In this document: positions 27,401 to 33,699 of the stretch, one piece after another
Position numbering within the stretch: position 1 is the first letter of the stretch
How the letters are laid out: every line of letters starts with the position of its first letter
Assembly (NCBI GenBank): GCA_964535025.1
Contig: CAZHRW010000159.1
Location: 1-64,000 of the forward strand
DNA: 64,000 nt
From: JAAYZK01 sp964535025
GTDB lineage: Bacteria > Planctomycetota > Phycisphaerae > SM23-33 > FEN-1343
Reading direction: 5' to 3'
Program-made: the position numbers and the translations under genes
The notes under the pieces: generated by a model
Database searches by the model: none
What the model was told of the DNA's origin: nothing
Seen by the model: only the letters and a program-made list of their open reading frames with translations

Positions 27401-29444
27401 CCTGACCTTCGAGATGACCACCGACCTGCCGTTGCAGAGCATCTCGGCCGTCCCCGTCGAACTGTTTACCGACACCCACCTGGTCGTCCGCACGATGCGC
27501 GACGGCAAGTGGAGCTACAAAACCGAGGCCGTCTACATCGTCGACGAGGCCCCGCCCCTGGCGATCACGGAGGTCAACTACAACCCGGCGGCCGCGATGG
27601 CGGCCGAATACCAGGCGGGCGCGACGGACGCCCAGGACTTCGAGTTCATCGAGGTCCACAACCCCACCGGCAATCCGATCCGCCAGATCGGCGCGACCCT
27701 GAGCGAGGGCATCACCGCGACGCTGCCATTGTTCGAACTCGAACCCGGCGAGTACGGCGTATTCGTCCGCGACCGCGAGGCCTTCCAATTGCGGTACGGC
27801 ACCGACGTGAAGATCCTCGGCGAGTACACTCGCCACCTGGGCAACGGGGGCGACCGGATCGTGCTGACCAGCTCCAACGGGGCGGTCCTGGCCGACTTCA
27901 CCTATGACGACGCCGCCAACTGGCCCGGCCGCGCCGACGGCCGCGGCGCCACGCTGGAGGTCATCGACACCCAGGGCGACTACAACAGCGACGACACCTG
28001 GCGCTCGTCGACCGAGTATCTCGGCACCCCCGGCGCCGCCGGGATCGGGCCCGTCGACTCGGTGATCATCAACGAAGTGGTCACCAATCCCGACGGCGGC
28101 TCCGACGCGATTGAACTGCACAACCCCACCGGCGAGGCGATCGACATCGGCGGCTGGTACCTCAGCGACACCGCCGACGAGTACACCCGCTACCGCATCG
28201 GCGACGATACGGTCATCCCGGCCGGCGGATACCTGGTCTTGACGGACGCCGAGCTGGGATTCGGCCTCAGCCGCTTCGGCGAGGACGTCTGGCTCATGGC
28301 CGCCGACGGCGACGGGGCCCTGACCCGGTTCGTCGACCACGTCGAATTCGGCGCGGCCCTGGAGGGGATGCCCTTCGGACGCTATCGGGGCCAGGACGCC
28401 GACGGCGATTTCACCGCCCTGGCGAGCATTACACTCGGCGGGCCCAACGCCGGGCCGTTCCCCAGCGACGTGATCCTCAGCGAAGTCCACTACCATCCCG
28501 GCGACCTGGCCGGATCGACTGAGGCCGACCTGGAGTTCCTCGAGCTGTACAACCGCAGCGATCACCCCGTCCCGCTCGACTGGTACGACGCCAACGGCAA
28601 CGGCGTCCGCGACGCCGGCGAGCAGGGCGCCTGGCGGCTGGCCGGCGCCGTCGAGTTCGCCTTCCCGGCCGGCACGACGATCGACCCCGGCGGCACGCTG
28701 GTCGTTGTGGGCGCCGCGTCGGTCGAGGCGTTCCGGACGGCCTACGGGATCGATGAGAGCGTAGCCGTTTTGGGCGCCTGGGACGGCCGGCTGGCCAACG
28801 GCCGCGAGCGGATCGACCTGTGCCTGCCGGCGCCTCTGCGCACCGGGGACACCGAGACGGCCTACGTCGTGGCCGACTGGGTCGACTACAAGGACCACCT
28901 GCCCTGGCCCGTCTCGGCTGACGGCGCCGGCGATTCACTCCACCGCATGCGCGCCTGGGCGTACGGCAACGACGTCACGAACTGGTTCGCCGCCGAGCCC
29001 AACCCCGGGCAGGCGGCCCTGACGCCGGAGGCCCTGGAAGGCGATCTGAACCACGACCTCCAGGTCGACGGCGTCGACATCGGCCTGATCAACCGGGCTG
29101 TCCGCGAGGGGGCGACCGATCTGCGGTTCGACCTGGACGGCGACGGGGACGTCGACGGCGCCGACGTGGACTACCTGCTCCAGGGGATCCTCGGCACGCA
29201 CGCCGGGGACTTCAACCTCGATGGGTACGTCGACCTCGACGACTTCGACGCGCTCAAGACCGGCTTCGGCAAGCCCGCCGGCTGGTCCGGCGGCGACGCC
29301 AACGGCGACGGGAGGGTCGACCTGGAGGACTTCGCCATCCTCAAGAAAAACTACGGCGCCCAGCCGGTCCAGCAGGCCGATCCGGACAACCTGCTGGCGC
29401 CCCTGGACGTCCTGGCCGAAGTCGCCGCCGGCCCCCTTGGGTAG
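24438..29444 (+). CDS. LEPR-XLL CotH/lamin-tail/dockerin surface protein
   Basis: A 1668-residue secreted protein. The start carries the planctomycete LEPR-XLL element (FETLEPRLMLAGD) in place of a normal signal peptide. In order: a lamin-tail domain (VVISEFMAINDGTLADVDGD), a chitobiase-C-like repeat (ATIYYTLDGTDPY), a CotH kinase-like domain (about residues 315-670; ALTLDPYDLWDPEDGIYPNS, LYLNGLYWGLYEVIE, FYVWDSEAS), another TLDGTDP repeat, a beta-sandwich, three more lamin-tail domains (ITEVNYNP, INEVVTNPDGG, LSEVHYHPGD) and several dockerin-like repeats (DLDGDGDVDGADVDYLL, DFNLDGYVDLDDFDALK, DANGDGRVDLEDFAILK). CotH domains phosphorylate proteins in spores; the role here is unknown. Confidence 0.9.
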   Translation: MERSATQPHGGHLGGCPLPGFETLEPRLMLAGDVVISEFMAINDGTLADVDGDYSDWIELHNRGDDAVDLDGWFLTDDPADLTKWRIPAITLAAGEIEVIFASDKDRDDPDGELHTGFKLSGSGEYLALVMPDGTSIAHAYAPTVQYADVSYGLDLDGNPAYFDPATPGVPNAGDVELLPDVEFSVQHGVFDAPFTLTLSSSVQDATIYYTLDGTDPYGAIDAVEYTGPIVIDATTVVRAYAETWDAESAVTTQTYISLASVLTQGDDQTAIGFPDIWHAGAGGSGIYDSEYRDADYEMDPDIINDPVWGPLLTEALTQIPSMALTLDPYDLWDPEDGIYPNSIQRASRDDKWEKPSSLELFYPDGSTEEGFTVNAGARMFGELARWAAVNDKQSFRMVFQGEYGPTKLVTDFFGDSDVDEYDTIVMRAHWGKSWLLDEALGDRLGVSWLNSDPSSAQYLRDLYALTTFADTGNLSSDGRMVHLYLNGLYWGLYEVIERPDNSFNAEHRGGDKDDYSVMKGAAGTFAYRGENTYNIGVHMPYYMSNGRLQDGSRDMWDWLFHTYFDAHEDGINMLERDNVTPVRGTISDEELAEIAQYVDLDNLIDYMITLWTLNRGDFPGKNWYAAWEGGAADTPPDKPIQFYVWDSEASLAGTEITHWTPPAERWNSPSKGNDTGPVRMYWRLITNQGFRIRWMERARDLLGDGGPLSDEASMQRYAEMASQIDMAVIAESARWGDSATLHINDPMTKDDWQAEYDRLMAEWFPGRAEMVLAEMGAAGLDDAPTAPEIDVPGGLVQPGTMVMLSTVGDGEVWYTLDGTDPMDGVGMPMPMSDPRLQWAFNDTGTDLGTAWREIDYDDSTWGTGTGRLGYGTGDEDTAIGFGDDSLDKHITTYFRANIILDEVPDDTVTLYVRRDDGVAIYVNGHRIAEPHDNLPAGEITYDTLASSSVAFGAENQWHTYEVDPSLFVEDHNVIAAEVHKYSPRGWDLTFEMTTDLPLQSISAVPVELFTDTHLVVRTMRDGKWSYKTEAVYIVDEAPPLAITEVNYNPAAAMAAEYQAGATDAQDFEFIEVHNPTGNPIRQIGATLSEGITATLPLFELEPGEYGVFVRDREAFQLRYGTDVKILGEYTRHLGNGGDRIVLTSSNGAVLADFTYDDAANWPGRADGRGATLEVIDTQGDYNSDDTWRSSTEYLGTPGAAGIGPVDSVIINEVVTNPDGGSDAIELHNPTGEAIDIGGWYLSDTADEYTRYRIGDDTVIPAGGYLVLTDAELGFGLSRFGEDVWLMAADGDGALTRFVDHVEFGAALEGMPFGRYRGQDADGDFTALASITLGGPNAGPFPSDVILSEVHYHPGDLAGSTEADLEFLELYNRSDHPVPLDWYDANGNGVRDAGEQGAWRLAGAVEFAFPAGTTIDPGGTLVVVGAASVEAFRTAYGIDESVAVLGAWDGRLANGRERIDLCLPAPLRTGDTETAYVVADWVDYKDHLPWPVSADGAGDSLHRMRAWAYGNDVTNWFAAEPNPGQAALTPEALEGDLNHDLQVDGVDIGLINRAVREGATDLRFDLDGDGDVDGADVDYLLQGILGTHAGDFNLDGYVDLDDFDALKTGFGKPAGWSGGDANGDGRVDLEDFAILKKNYGAQPVQQADPDNLLAPLDVLAEVAAGPLG

Positions 29445-29476
29445 GGGGGCGTAACTGGACGGGTGGACTGGAGCCC

Positions 29477-29640
29477 CCAAAACCCGAAATCCGAAGCACG
29501 AAATCCGAAACAAACCTCAAAACGGATAAGACGGCAAACGGCAAAACGGCCAAGCCCCGTTGTTTGGTGCTTTTCCGTTTTGCCGTTTCGAATTTGTTTC
29601 GAGTTTCGAGTTTCGAGCTTCGGATTTCGGATTTCCGGCG
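29477..29640. repeat. Long imperfect palindrome of CGAAATCCGAA-type repeats
   Basis: The space between two convergent genes is an imperfect inverted repeat. The core is a perfect 14-bp stem, AAACGGCAAAACGG (29536-29549) with CCGTTTTGCCGTTT (29575-29588). The outer arms are built from CGAAATCCGAA units on the left and TTTCGAGTTTCGAG/TTCGGATTTCGG units on the right. It may act as a bidirectional terminator. Similar AT-rich text-like repeats are common between planctomycete genes (recollection, not searched). Confidence 0.65.
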
Positions 29641-29649
29641 CGTCAGCGC

Positions 29650-31191
29650 CTACGGATGGGCCGGCCGTTCCTTGCCGTTCTGGACGGTCAGGGCGCGGTT
29701 GACCGCGGCGAGGTAGGCCAGGCCGGAGGCCTCGACCACGTCGGTGTGGACCCCTCGGCCGCGGAATCTGCGGCCCTCGTGGATCACCTCGACGCTGACC
29801 TCGCCCTGGGCGTCGGTGCCGCCGGTCAGGGCGCGGAGCTGGTAGTCGCTTAGCGTCACCGATGCGCCGGTGATCCGCTGAATGGCCGAGTAGACCGCGT
29901 CGACGGGCCCGTCGCCGGTGGCGGCATCGGTATGGTCCTCGTTGTCGCGGCTCAGGGTGACGGTGGCGGTCGGGGTGGTGCTGTCGCCGGCGATGGTCTG
30001 CAGGCCCTTGAGCGACCATACCTGGATCGCCGTCTCCGTTTGCGCGTCGATGATCGCCTCGATGTCCTCGTCGTAGACGTTCTTCTTCTTGTCGGCCAGG
30101 GCGATGAACTGCTCGAAGGCGGCGTCCATGTCCTCGTCGGTGAGCGCGTAGCCCAGCGTCGCGACGCGGTCGCGGAAGGCGTGGCGGCCGGAGGGCTTGC
30201 CGAGGACGAGCTTGTTGGAGGGGATCCCGACGTCCTCCGGTCGCATGATCTCGTAGGTCTCGCGGTGCGCCATGACGCCGTGCTGGTGGATGCCCGCTTC
30301 GTGGGCGAAGGCGTTCTCGCCGACGACGGCCTTGTTGCGCTGGACCATCAGCCCCGTGATGCTCGTGAGCAGACGGCTGGTGGGGTAGATCCGCTGGGTG
30401 GCGATCCGTGTCTCGGCGTCGAAGACATCCCCGCGGGTTCGCAGGGCCATGACAACCTCCTCGAGGGAGGCGTTGCCGGCCCGCTCGCCGATGCCGTTGA
30501 CGGTGCACTCGACCTGCCCGGCCCCGGCGGCGACCGCCGCGAGACTGTTGGCCACGGCCAGGCCCAGGTCGTCATGACAATGGACGCTGATGACGGCCTT
30601 GTCGATATTGGGGACGTTCTCGCGGATGTTGGCGATCAGGGCGCCGAACTGGTCGGGGATGGCGTAGCCGACCGTGTCGGGGATGTTCACCGTCGTCGCG
30701 CCGGCGGCGATGACCGCTTCCAGGACGTCGTTGAGGAAGTCCCACTCGGTCCGCGAGGCGTCCTCGGGGCTGAACTCGACGTCGTCGGTGAACGTCCGGG
30801 CCAGGCGGACCGACTCGACGCTCATGTCGATGATCTGCTCCTTCTTCTTGCGGAGCTTATGGTTGCGGTGGATCTCGCTGGTGGCGCAGAACACGTGGAT
30901 CCGCCGTTTCGACGCCGGGGCGAGCGCGTCGGCGGCGGTGACGATATCCTTCTCCAGCGACCGCGCCAGCCCGCAGATGATCGGCCCGGCGACGGCCTCG
31001 CTGATGGCGCGGACCGCCTGGAAGTCGCCGGGGGAAGCGACGGGGAAGCCCGCTTCGATGACATCCACGTTCAGCTTGGCCAGCGCGTGGGCCAACTGGA
31101 GCTTCTCATTGAGGTTCATGCTCGCGCCGGGGCTCTGTTCGCCGTCGCGGAGCGTGGTGTCGAAGATCGTGATGATGCGTTTCTCGGCCAT
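29650..31191 (-). CDS. leuA: 2-isopropylmalate synthase
   Basis: First enzyme of leucine synthesis: condenses acetyl-CoA with 2-oxoisovalerate. The catalytic TIM barrel starts ITIFDTTLRDGEQSPGASM (metal Asp in DTTLRDGEQ), with SVHCHDDLGLAVANS (metal HCHDD), NGIGERAGNASLEEVVMAL and a HEAGIHQHGV motif. The C-terminal leucine-binding regulatory domain runs from about 400 to the end, so the enzyme should be feedback-inhibited. The ATG at 31191 gives 513 residues, the family norm; the frame stays open through the attenuator upstream but that part is leader RNA. A leucine attenuator precedes it. Confidence 0.96.
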   Translation of the reverse strand: MAEKRIITIFDTTLRDGEQSPGASMNLNEKLQLAHALAKLNVDVIEAGFPVASPGDFQAVRAISEAVAGPIICGLARSLEKDIVTAADALAPASKRRIHVFCATSEIHRNHKLRKKKEQIIDMSVESVRLARTFTDDVEFSPEDASRTEWDFLNDVLEAVIAAGATTVNIPDTVGYAIPDQFGALIANIRENVPNIDKAVISVHCHDDLGLAVANSLAAVAAGAGQVECTVNGIGERAGNASLEEVVMALRTRGDVFDAETRIATQRIYPTSRLLTSITGLMVQRNKAVVGENAFAHEAGIHQHGVMAHRETYEIMRPEDVGIPSNKLVLGKPSGRHAFRDRVATLGYALTDEDMDAAFEQFIALADKKKNVYDEDIEAIIDAQTETAIQVWSLKGLQTIAGDSTTPTATVTLSRDNEDHTDAATGDGPVDAVYSAIQRITGASVTLSDYQLRALTGGTDAQGEVSVEVIHEGRRFRGRGVHTDVVEASGLAYLAAVNRALTVQNGKERPAHP

Positions 31192-31336
31192 AATAGGTGT
31201 ACTCGCTGTCGTCCATTGTCCGTTCGAATCAAGGGCCGCGTCGCCGCGCGCCCACGCGGGGGGATCCGCGTTATAGTCGAAACGGCTTGCTGTTATACCG
31301 TTGTGCGGCCATCGGCGTCGCCTCCAAACAGGCATG

Positions 31337-31367
31337 AAAAAACCCGCAACCGGTCAGGGTCGCGGGT
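31337..31367 (-). terminator. Attenuator terminator of leuA leader
   Basis: On the minus strand ACCCGCGACC (31358-31367) and GGTTGCGGGT (31342-31351) form a 10-bp stem with one G-U and a six-base loop, followed directly by a run of six T. Its 5' arm can alternatively pair with CGCGGGATC at 31400-31408, just after the leader stop codon. This gives the two mutually exclusive structures of classical attenuation. Confidence 0.85.
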
Positions 31368-31408
31368 GATCGTTCCATCAGCTTCGGCGTGGTGCAGCAG
31401 ATCCCGCG
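31361..31408 (-). promoter_or_regulatory. Antiterminator pairing in leuA leader
   Basis: CGCGGGATC (31400-31408) can pair with GATC-AC-CCGCG within 31361-31371, nine base pairs with a two-base bulge. It would sequester the 5' arm of the terminator. The first segment begins five bases after the leader stop codon, so a ribosome sitting at the stop would cover it and allow termination. Confidence 0.7.
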
Positions 31409-31413
31409 GCCCG

Positions 31414-31473
31414 TTAGCGCAACAGTAGCGCCAGGGCGTCGGCAAGGATCAGGCTGTCACCGGTCATGGTCAT
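31414..31473 (-). CDS. leuL: leu operon leader peptide
   Basis: A 19-residue ORF, MTMTGDSLILADALALLLR, then TAA. Six of the last 12 residues are leucine, ending in the cluster L-A-L-L-L. The codons include CTT, CTA and TTG, which are rare in this GC-rich genome and should sharpen sensitivity to charged tRNA-Leu. It lies 28 bases after a consensus -10 box, and a terminator and antiterminator follow. A second short frame (GTG ACG TTA TTG ...) ends at the leader ATG. The layout matches the leu leader of enteric bacteria; I infer ribosome-mediated attenuation. Confidence 0.8.
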   Translation of the reverse strand: MTMTGDSLILADALALLLR

Positions 31474-31501
31474 CAGGGCTCTCGCAATAACGTCACCTCA
31501 T

Positions 31502-31529
31502 AGTATATCGGACAGGCGCGGGGTTTCAA
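31502..31529 (-). promoter_or_regulatory. Consensus promoter of leuA leader transcript
   Basis: TTGAAA (31524-31529), 16-bp spacer, TATACT (31502-31507) on the minus strand. It lies in the short gap after the trpC stop codon, so leuA has its own promoter even though trpC is upstream on the same strand. Confidence 0.8.
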
Positions 31530-31542
31530 TCAGAAATCCGCC

Positions 31543-32358
31543 TTAACGTGCCGGGCCGAGCAGGTCGCCGATCTTCGCGGCGATGTCGTCGCTGCGCATG
31601 AGCGACTCGCCCACGAGGATCCCGCGGACGCCCGCGGCGGCGAGGCGCTCGACGTCGGCGTGGGTGTGGATGCCCGACTCGCTGACGAGGATGTCGCGGC
31701 CGTCGACCAGGTCGGCCAGGCGCAGCGTGGTGGCGATGTCGGTGGTGAAGGTGGTCAGGTCCCGATTATTGATCCCCAGCAGGACGTACCCGCCGGCAGG
31801 AAAACCCGCCAGCGAGCGGACGCGGAGAAGTTCGTCGGCGTCGTGGACCTCGATCAGGCACGTCAGCGACAACTGGCTGGCCAGGATGAGCAGGTCGGTC
31901 AAGGGGCCGGTCTGCAGGCACGCGGCGATCAGGAGGACCGCGTCGGCCCCGGCGGCCCGTGATTCGTAAACCTGGTAAGGATCAATAATAAAATCCTTGC
32001 GGAGGACGGGCAGGCCCACCGCCTGGCGGACCTGGGTGAGGTAGGCCAGGCTCCCCTGAAAGTACGTCTCATCCGTCAGGACACTGATGGCTGAGGCGCC
32101 GGCGGCCTCGTAGGTGCGGGCGATCGCGACGGGGTCGAAGTCGGTGCGGATGACGCCCGCCGAGGGCGAGGCCTTCTTGACCTCGGCGATGAGGTTGACG
32201 GCGCGGGCCGGGCGCCGGCTGATGGCGCGATAGAAGTTGCGACAGCGCGGCAGGTTGCGGCACTGGCGGATCAGCGTTTCGGTCGGACGCGCCTGCTTGG
32301 CCGCGGCGACTTCTTTGCGCTTGGTTTCGGTGATCTCATGCAATATAGTCCGGGCCAT
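31543..32358 (-). CDS. trpC: Indole-3-glycerol phosphate synthase
   Basis: Closes the indole ring in tryptophan synthesis, converting CdRP to indole-3-glycerol phosphate. It is 271 residues, a single-function TrpC. Active-site elements are present: LIAEVKKASPSAGVI (catalytic Lys), ISVLTDETYFQGS, VLRKDFIIDPYQVYESRAAGADAV in two parts, LIEVHDADEL, GINNRDLTTF and VSESGIHTHADV. No other trp gene is in the window. No clear Shine-Dalgarno is seen. It is divergent from a CPBP gene with 30 bp between start codons. Confidence 0.96.
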   Translation of the reverse strand: MARTILHEITETKRKEVAAAKQARPTETLIRQCRNLPRCRNFYRAISRRPARAVNLIAEVKKASPSAGVIRTDFDPVAIARTYEAAGASAISVLTDETYFQGSLAYLTQVRQAVGLPVLRKDFIIDPYQVYESRAAGADAVLLIAACLQTGPLTDLLILASQLSLTCLIEVHDADELLRVRSLAGFPAGGYVLLGINNRDLTTFTTDIATTLRLADLVDGRDILVSESGIHTHADVERLAAAGVRGILVGESLMRSDDIAAKIGDLLGPAR

Positions 32359-32388
32359 AGTGGGGTAGTTTACTGTTTAGCGGGCATC

Positions 32389-33321
32389 ATGCTGAAGGCT
32401 TTTGGGATTTCTTTGCTCGTGGCCGAGCAGGCGACGCGTCCGACCACGGCGCCGGGTCGGCCCGGCGGGGTCGCCGTATCGCCGGCCGACCATTTCGCCA
32501 TGATCGTCATGGCCCTGGGGCTGCTCGCCCTGGGCGTCTGGCTGTTCCGCCGCGTCGGCCACAGCCGCAAGCTGCTCCTGCACGATGCCCCGGGACGCCC
32601 GAACAACCTCGGCTGGCCCCACGTGATCGTGATCGTCGGGTGGCTGGCGCTCGACCGGGGCTCGGCCCTGGTGGCGGCGCTGCAGGAGAGGGCCCCCGCG
32701 GACGTCACAGCCGGCGTCCTCGTCGGCGGCGCGATCTTCCAACTGATGATCCTGGCCATCGCCCTGGCGGCGGCCCACATGGGCTTCCGGCGGGGGATCG
32801 TCCACGGGATGGGGCTGTCGACCCGCCGGTGGTTCACCGACAGTGTGCGGGGCCTCCTGGCCGGCCTGGCGGTCTTTCCCGTGTGCATCGCGCTGTTCAG
32901 TCTGTCGGAGGTCCTGATCCCGGAGGCCTTCCAGCAGACCCATGTCGTGCTGGTGTTCCTCAGGCAGGATGCGGCCCTGTCGGGCAAGCTGGTGGCGGTC
33001 GCGGCGGCGGTGCTCGTGGCGCCCGTCGTCGAGGAGGTTCTCTATCGCGGCATCCTGCAGACCGCGCTGCGGCGGGTCCTCGGCGGGCCGTGGCCGGGGA
33101 TTCTGGCCGCCGGCGCGCTGTTCACGCTCGCCCACCTGTCCTTTGCCGCCGACCCCGTCCGGCCGGTCGCCCTGGAAGACCTCGCGCCCCTGTTCGCCCT
33201 GGCAGTGGTGCTGGGCTACAACTACGAGCGGACCGGACGGCTGCTGCCGAGCATCATCACCCATTTCGTCTTCAACGCCGTCAACGTCGTCGGCGCCCTC
33301 CTGCCCGGCGGCGCCCCGTAA
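32389..33321 (+). CDS. CPBP-family intramembrane metalloprotease (second)
   Basis: A 310-residue membrane protein with about eight hydrophobic segments. The Abi/CPBP motifs are complete: VVEEVLYRGILQTALRR (Glu-Glu-x3-Arg), FTLAHLSF (metal His) and the last helix IITHFVFNAVN (His-x3-Asn). These mark an active-looking Rce1-type protease. The substrate is unknown. I start at the ATG at 32389, which avoids overlap with the divergent trpC; an in-frame start at 32338 would add 17 residues. It is not close in sequence to the CPBP protein at 17.8 kb. Confidence 0.85.
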   Translation: MLKAFGISLLVAEQATRPTTAPGRPGGVAVSPADHFAMIVMALGLLALGVWLFRRVGHSRKLLLHDAPGRPNNLGWPHVIVIVGWLALDRGSALVAALQERAPADVTAGVLVGGAIFQLMILAIALAAAHMGFRRGIVHGMGLSTRRWFTDSVRGLLAGLAVFPVCIALFSLSEVLIPEAFQQTHVVLVFLRQDAALSGKLVAVAAAVLVAPVVEEVLYRGILQTALRRVLGGPWPGILAAGALFTLAHLSFAADPVRPVALEDLAPLFALAVVLGYNYERTGRLLPSIITHFVFNAVNVVGALLPGGAP

Positions 33322-33344
33322 GAACCTAACGATCCAGGCAAATG

Positions 33345-33544
33345 CAGAGAGGCCACTTGCGGGTGACCCGGGGGCATTGGCCGGGGCTGAGCAGGCCTCC
33401 AACCAACATCCCCTTCCATGGGGCCGCCACAAGTGGCCTCTCGCTCAATGCTCTATCCCACCAGCCAAGGCAAAGAGCATACGCCAAGCCGGCACGACAG
33501 TGAGCGGCGGACGCCGACATCCCTTCCTCCAGGTCGACGTCCGT
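33345..33544 (-). ncRNA. Predicted structured sRNA with GGA-bearing hairpins
   Basis: About 200 nt transcribed leftwards from a consensus promoter. Hairpin 1 (33508-33543) has an 11-bp stem with one G-U and loop CUGGAGGAAGGGAU. Hairpin 2 (33448-33480) has a 7-bp stem (AUGCUCU/AGAGCAU) and a loop containing GGUGGGAU. Hairpin 3 (33347-33442) has a perfect 13-bp stem (GAGAGGCCACUUG/CAAGUGGCCUCUC) enclosing a smaller CCCC-AUGGAA-GGGG hairpin followed by AUGUUGG. At least eight GGA triplets occur, mostly in loops. This is the architecture of RNAs that titrate CsrA/RsmA. I find no match in memory to 6S, SRP, tmRNA or RNase P RNA. No strong U-run terminator is visible. Confidence 0.6.
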
Positions 33545-33550
33545 ACATAT

Positions 33551-33579
33551 ACTATATCCCCTGTCTCCATCGGTGTCAA
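33551..33579 (-). promoter_or_regulatory. Strong promoter of predicted sRNA
   Basis: A perfect TTGACA (33574-33579) is 17 bp from TATAGT (33551-33556) on the minus strand. The only annotated gene on that side in this orientation is trpC, more than 1 kb away behind an opposing gene. The promoter therefore most likely drives an independent RNA starting near 33544. Confidence 0.8.
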
Positions 33580-33616
33580 CAGAGATGCCGCCCGTGAAAA
33601 CGCACCCTTCGCCGCC

Positions 33617-33644
33617 TTGACAACCGACGCCCCGCCGCTAAGGT
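33617..33644 (+). promoter_or_regulatory. Promoter for rhamnulokinase-like gene
   Basis: TTGACA (33617-33622), 16-bp spacer, TAAGGT (33639-33644). It lies back-to-back with the sRNA promoter, 37 bp apart, and 55 bases before the start codon. Confidence 0.55.
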
Positions 33645-33699
33645 CATGGTAGTCGGGTTCCTGTGAGCCGGCGCCACCGACGGACCGGAGGAGCAGAGC

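Noticed and set aside
23406..28898. An 1830-codon open frame antisense to the CotH/lamin-tail gene and the hydrolase before it
   Set aside because: It is the reverse-frame shadow of strongly supported plus-strand genes in GC-rich DNA. Its translation is Val/Gly/Asp/Arg-rich with no domain.
31191..31335. N-terminal extension of LeuA starting at 31335
   Set aside because: The extra codons overlap the attenuator terminator and encode Arg/Trp-rich sequence without family similarity. The standard N-terminus begins at 31191.
29845..31335. Possible homocitrate or citramalate synthase instead of LeuA
   Set aside because: The leucine-rich leader peptide and the full-length regulatory domain fit isopropylmalate synthase best.
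33345..33544. 6S, SRP, tmRNA or RNase P RNA
   Set aside because: It folds as three separate hairpins, not a single rod as in 6S. It lacks the SRP GGAAGGAAGC-type tetraloop and asymmetric loop, a tRNA-like tmRNA end and the conserved P4 sequence of RNase P.
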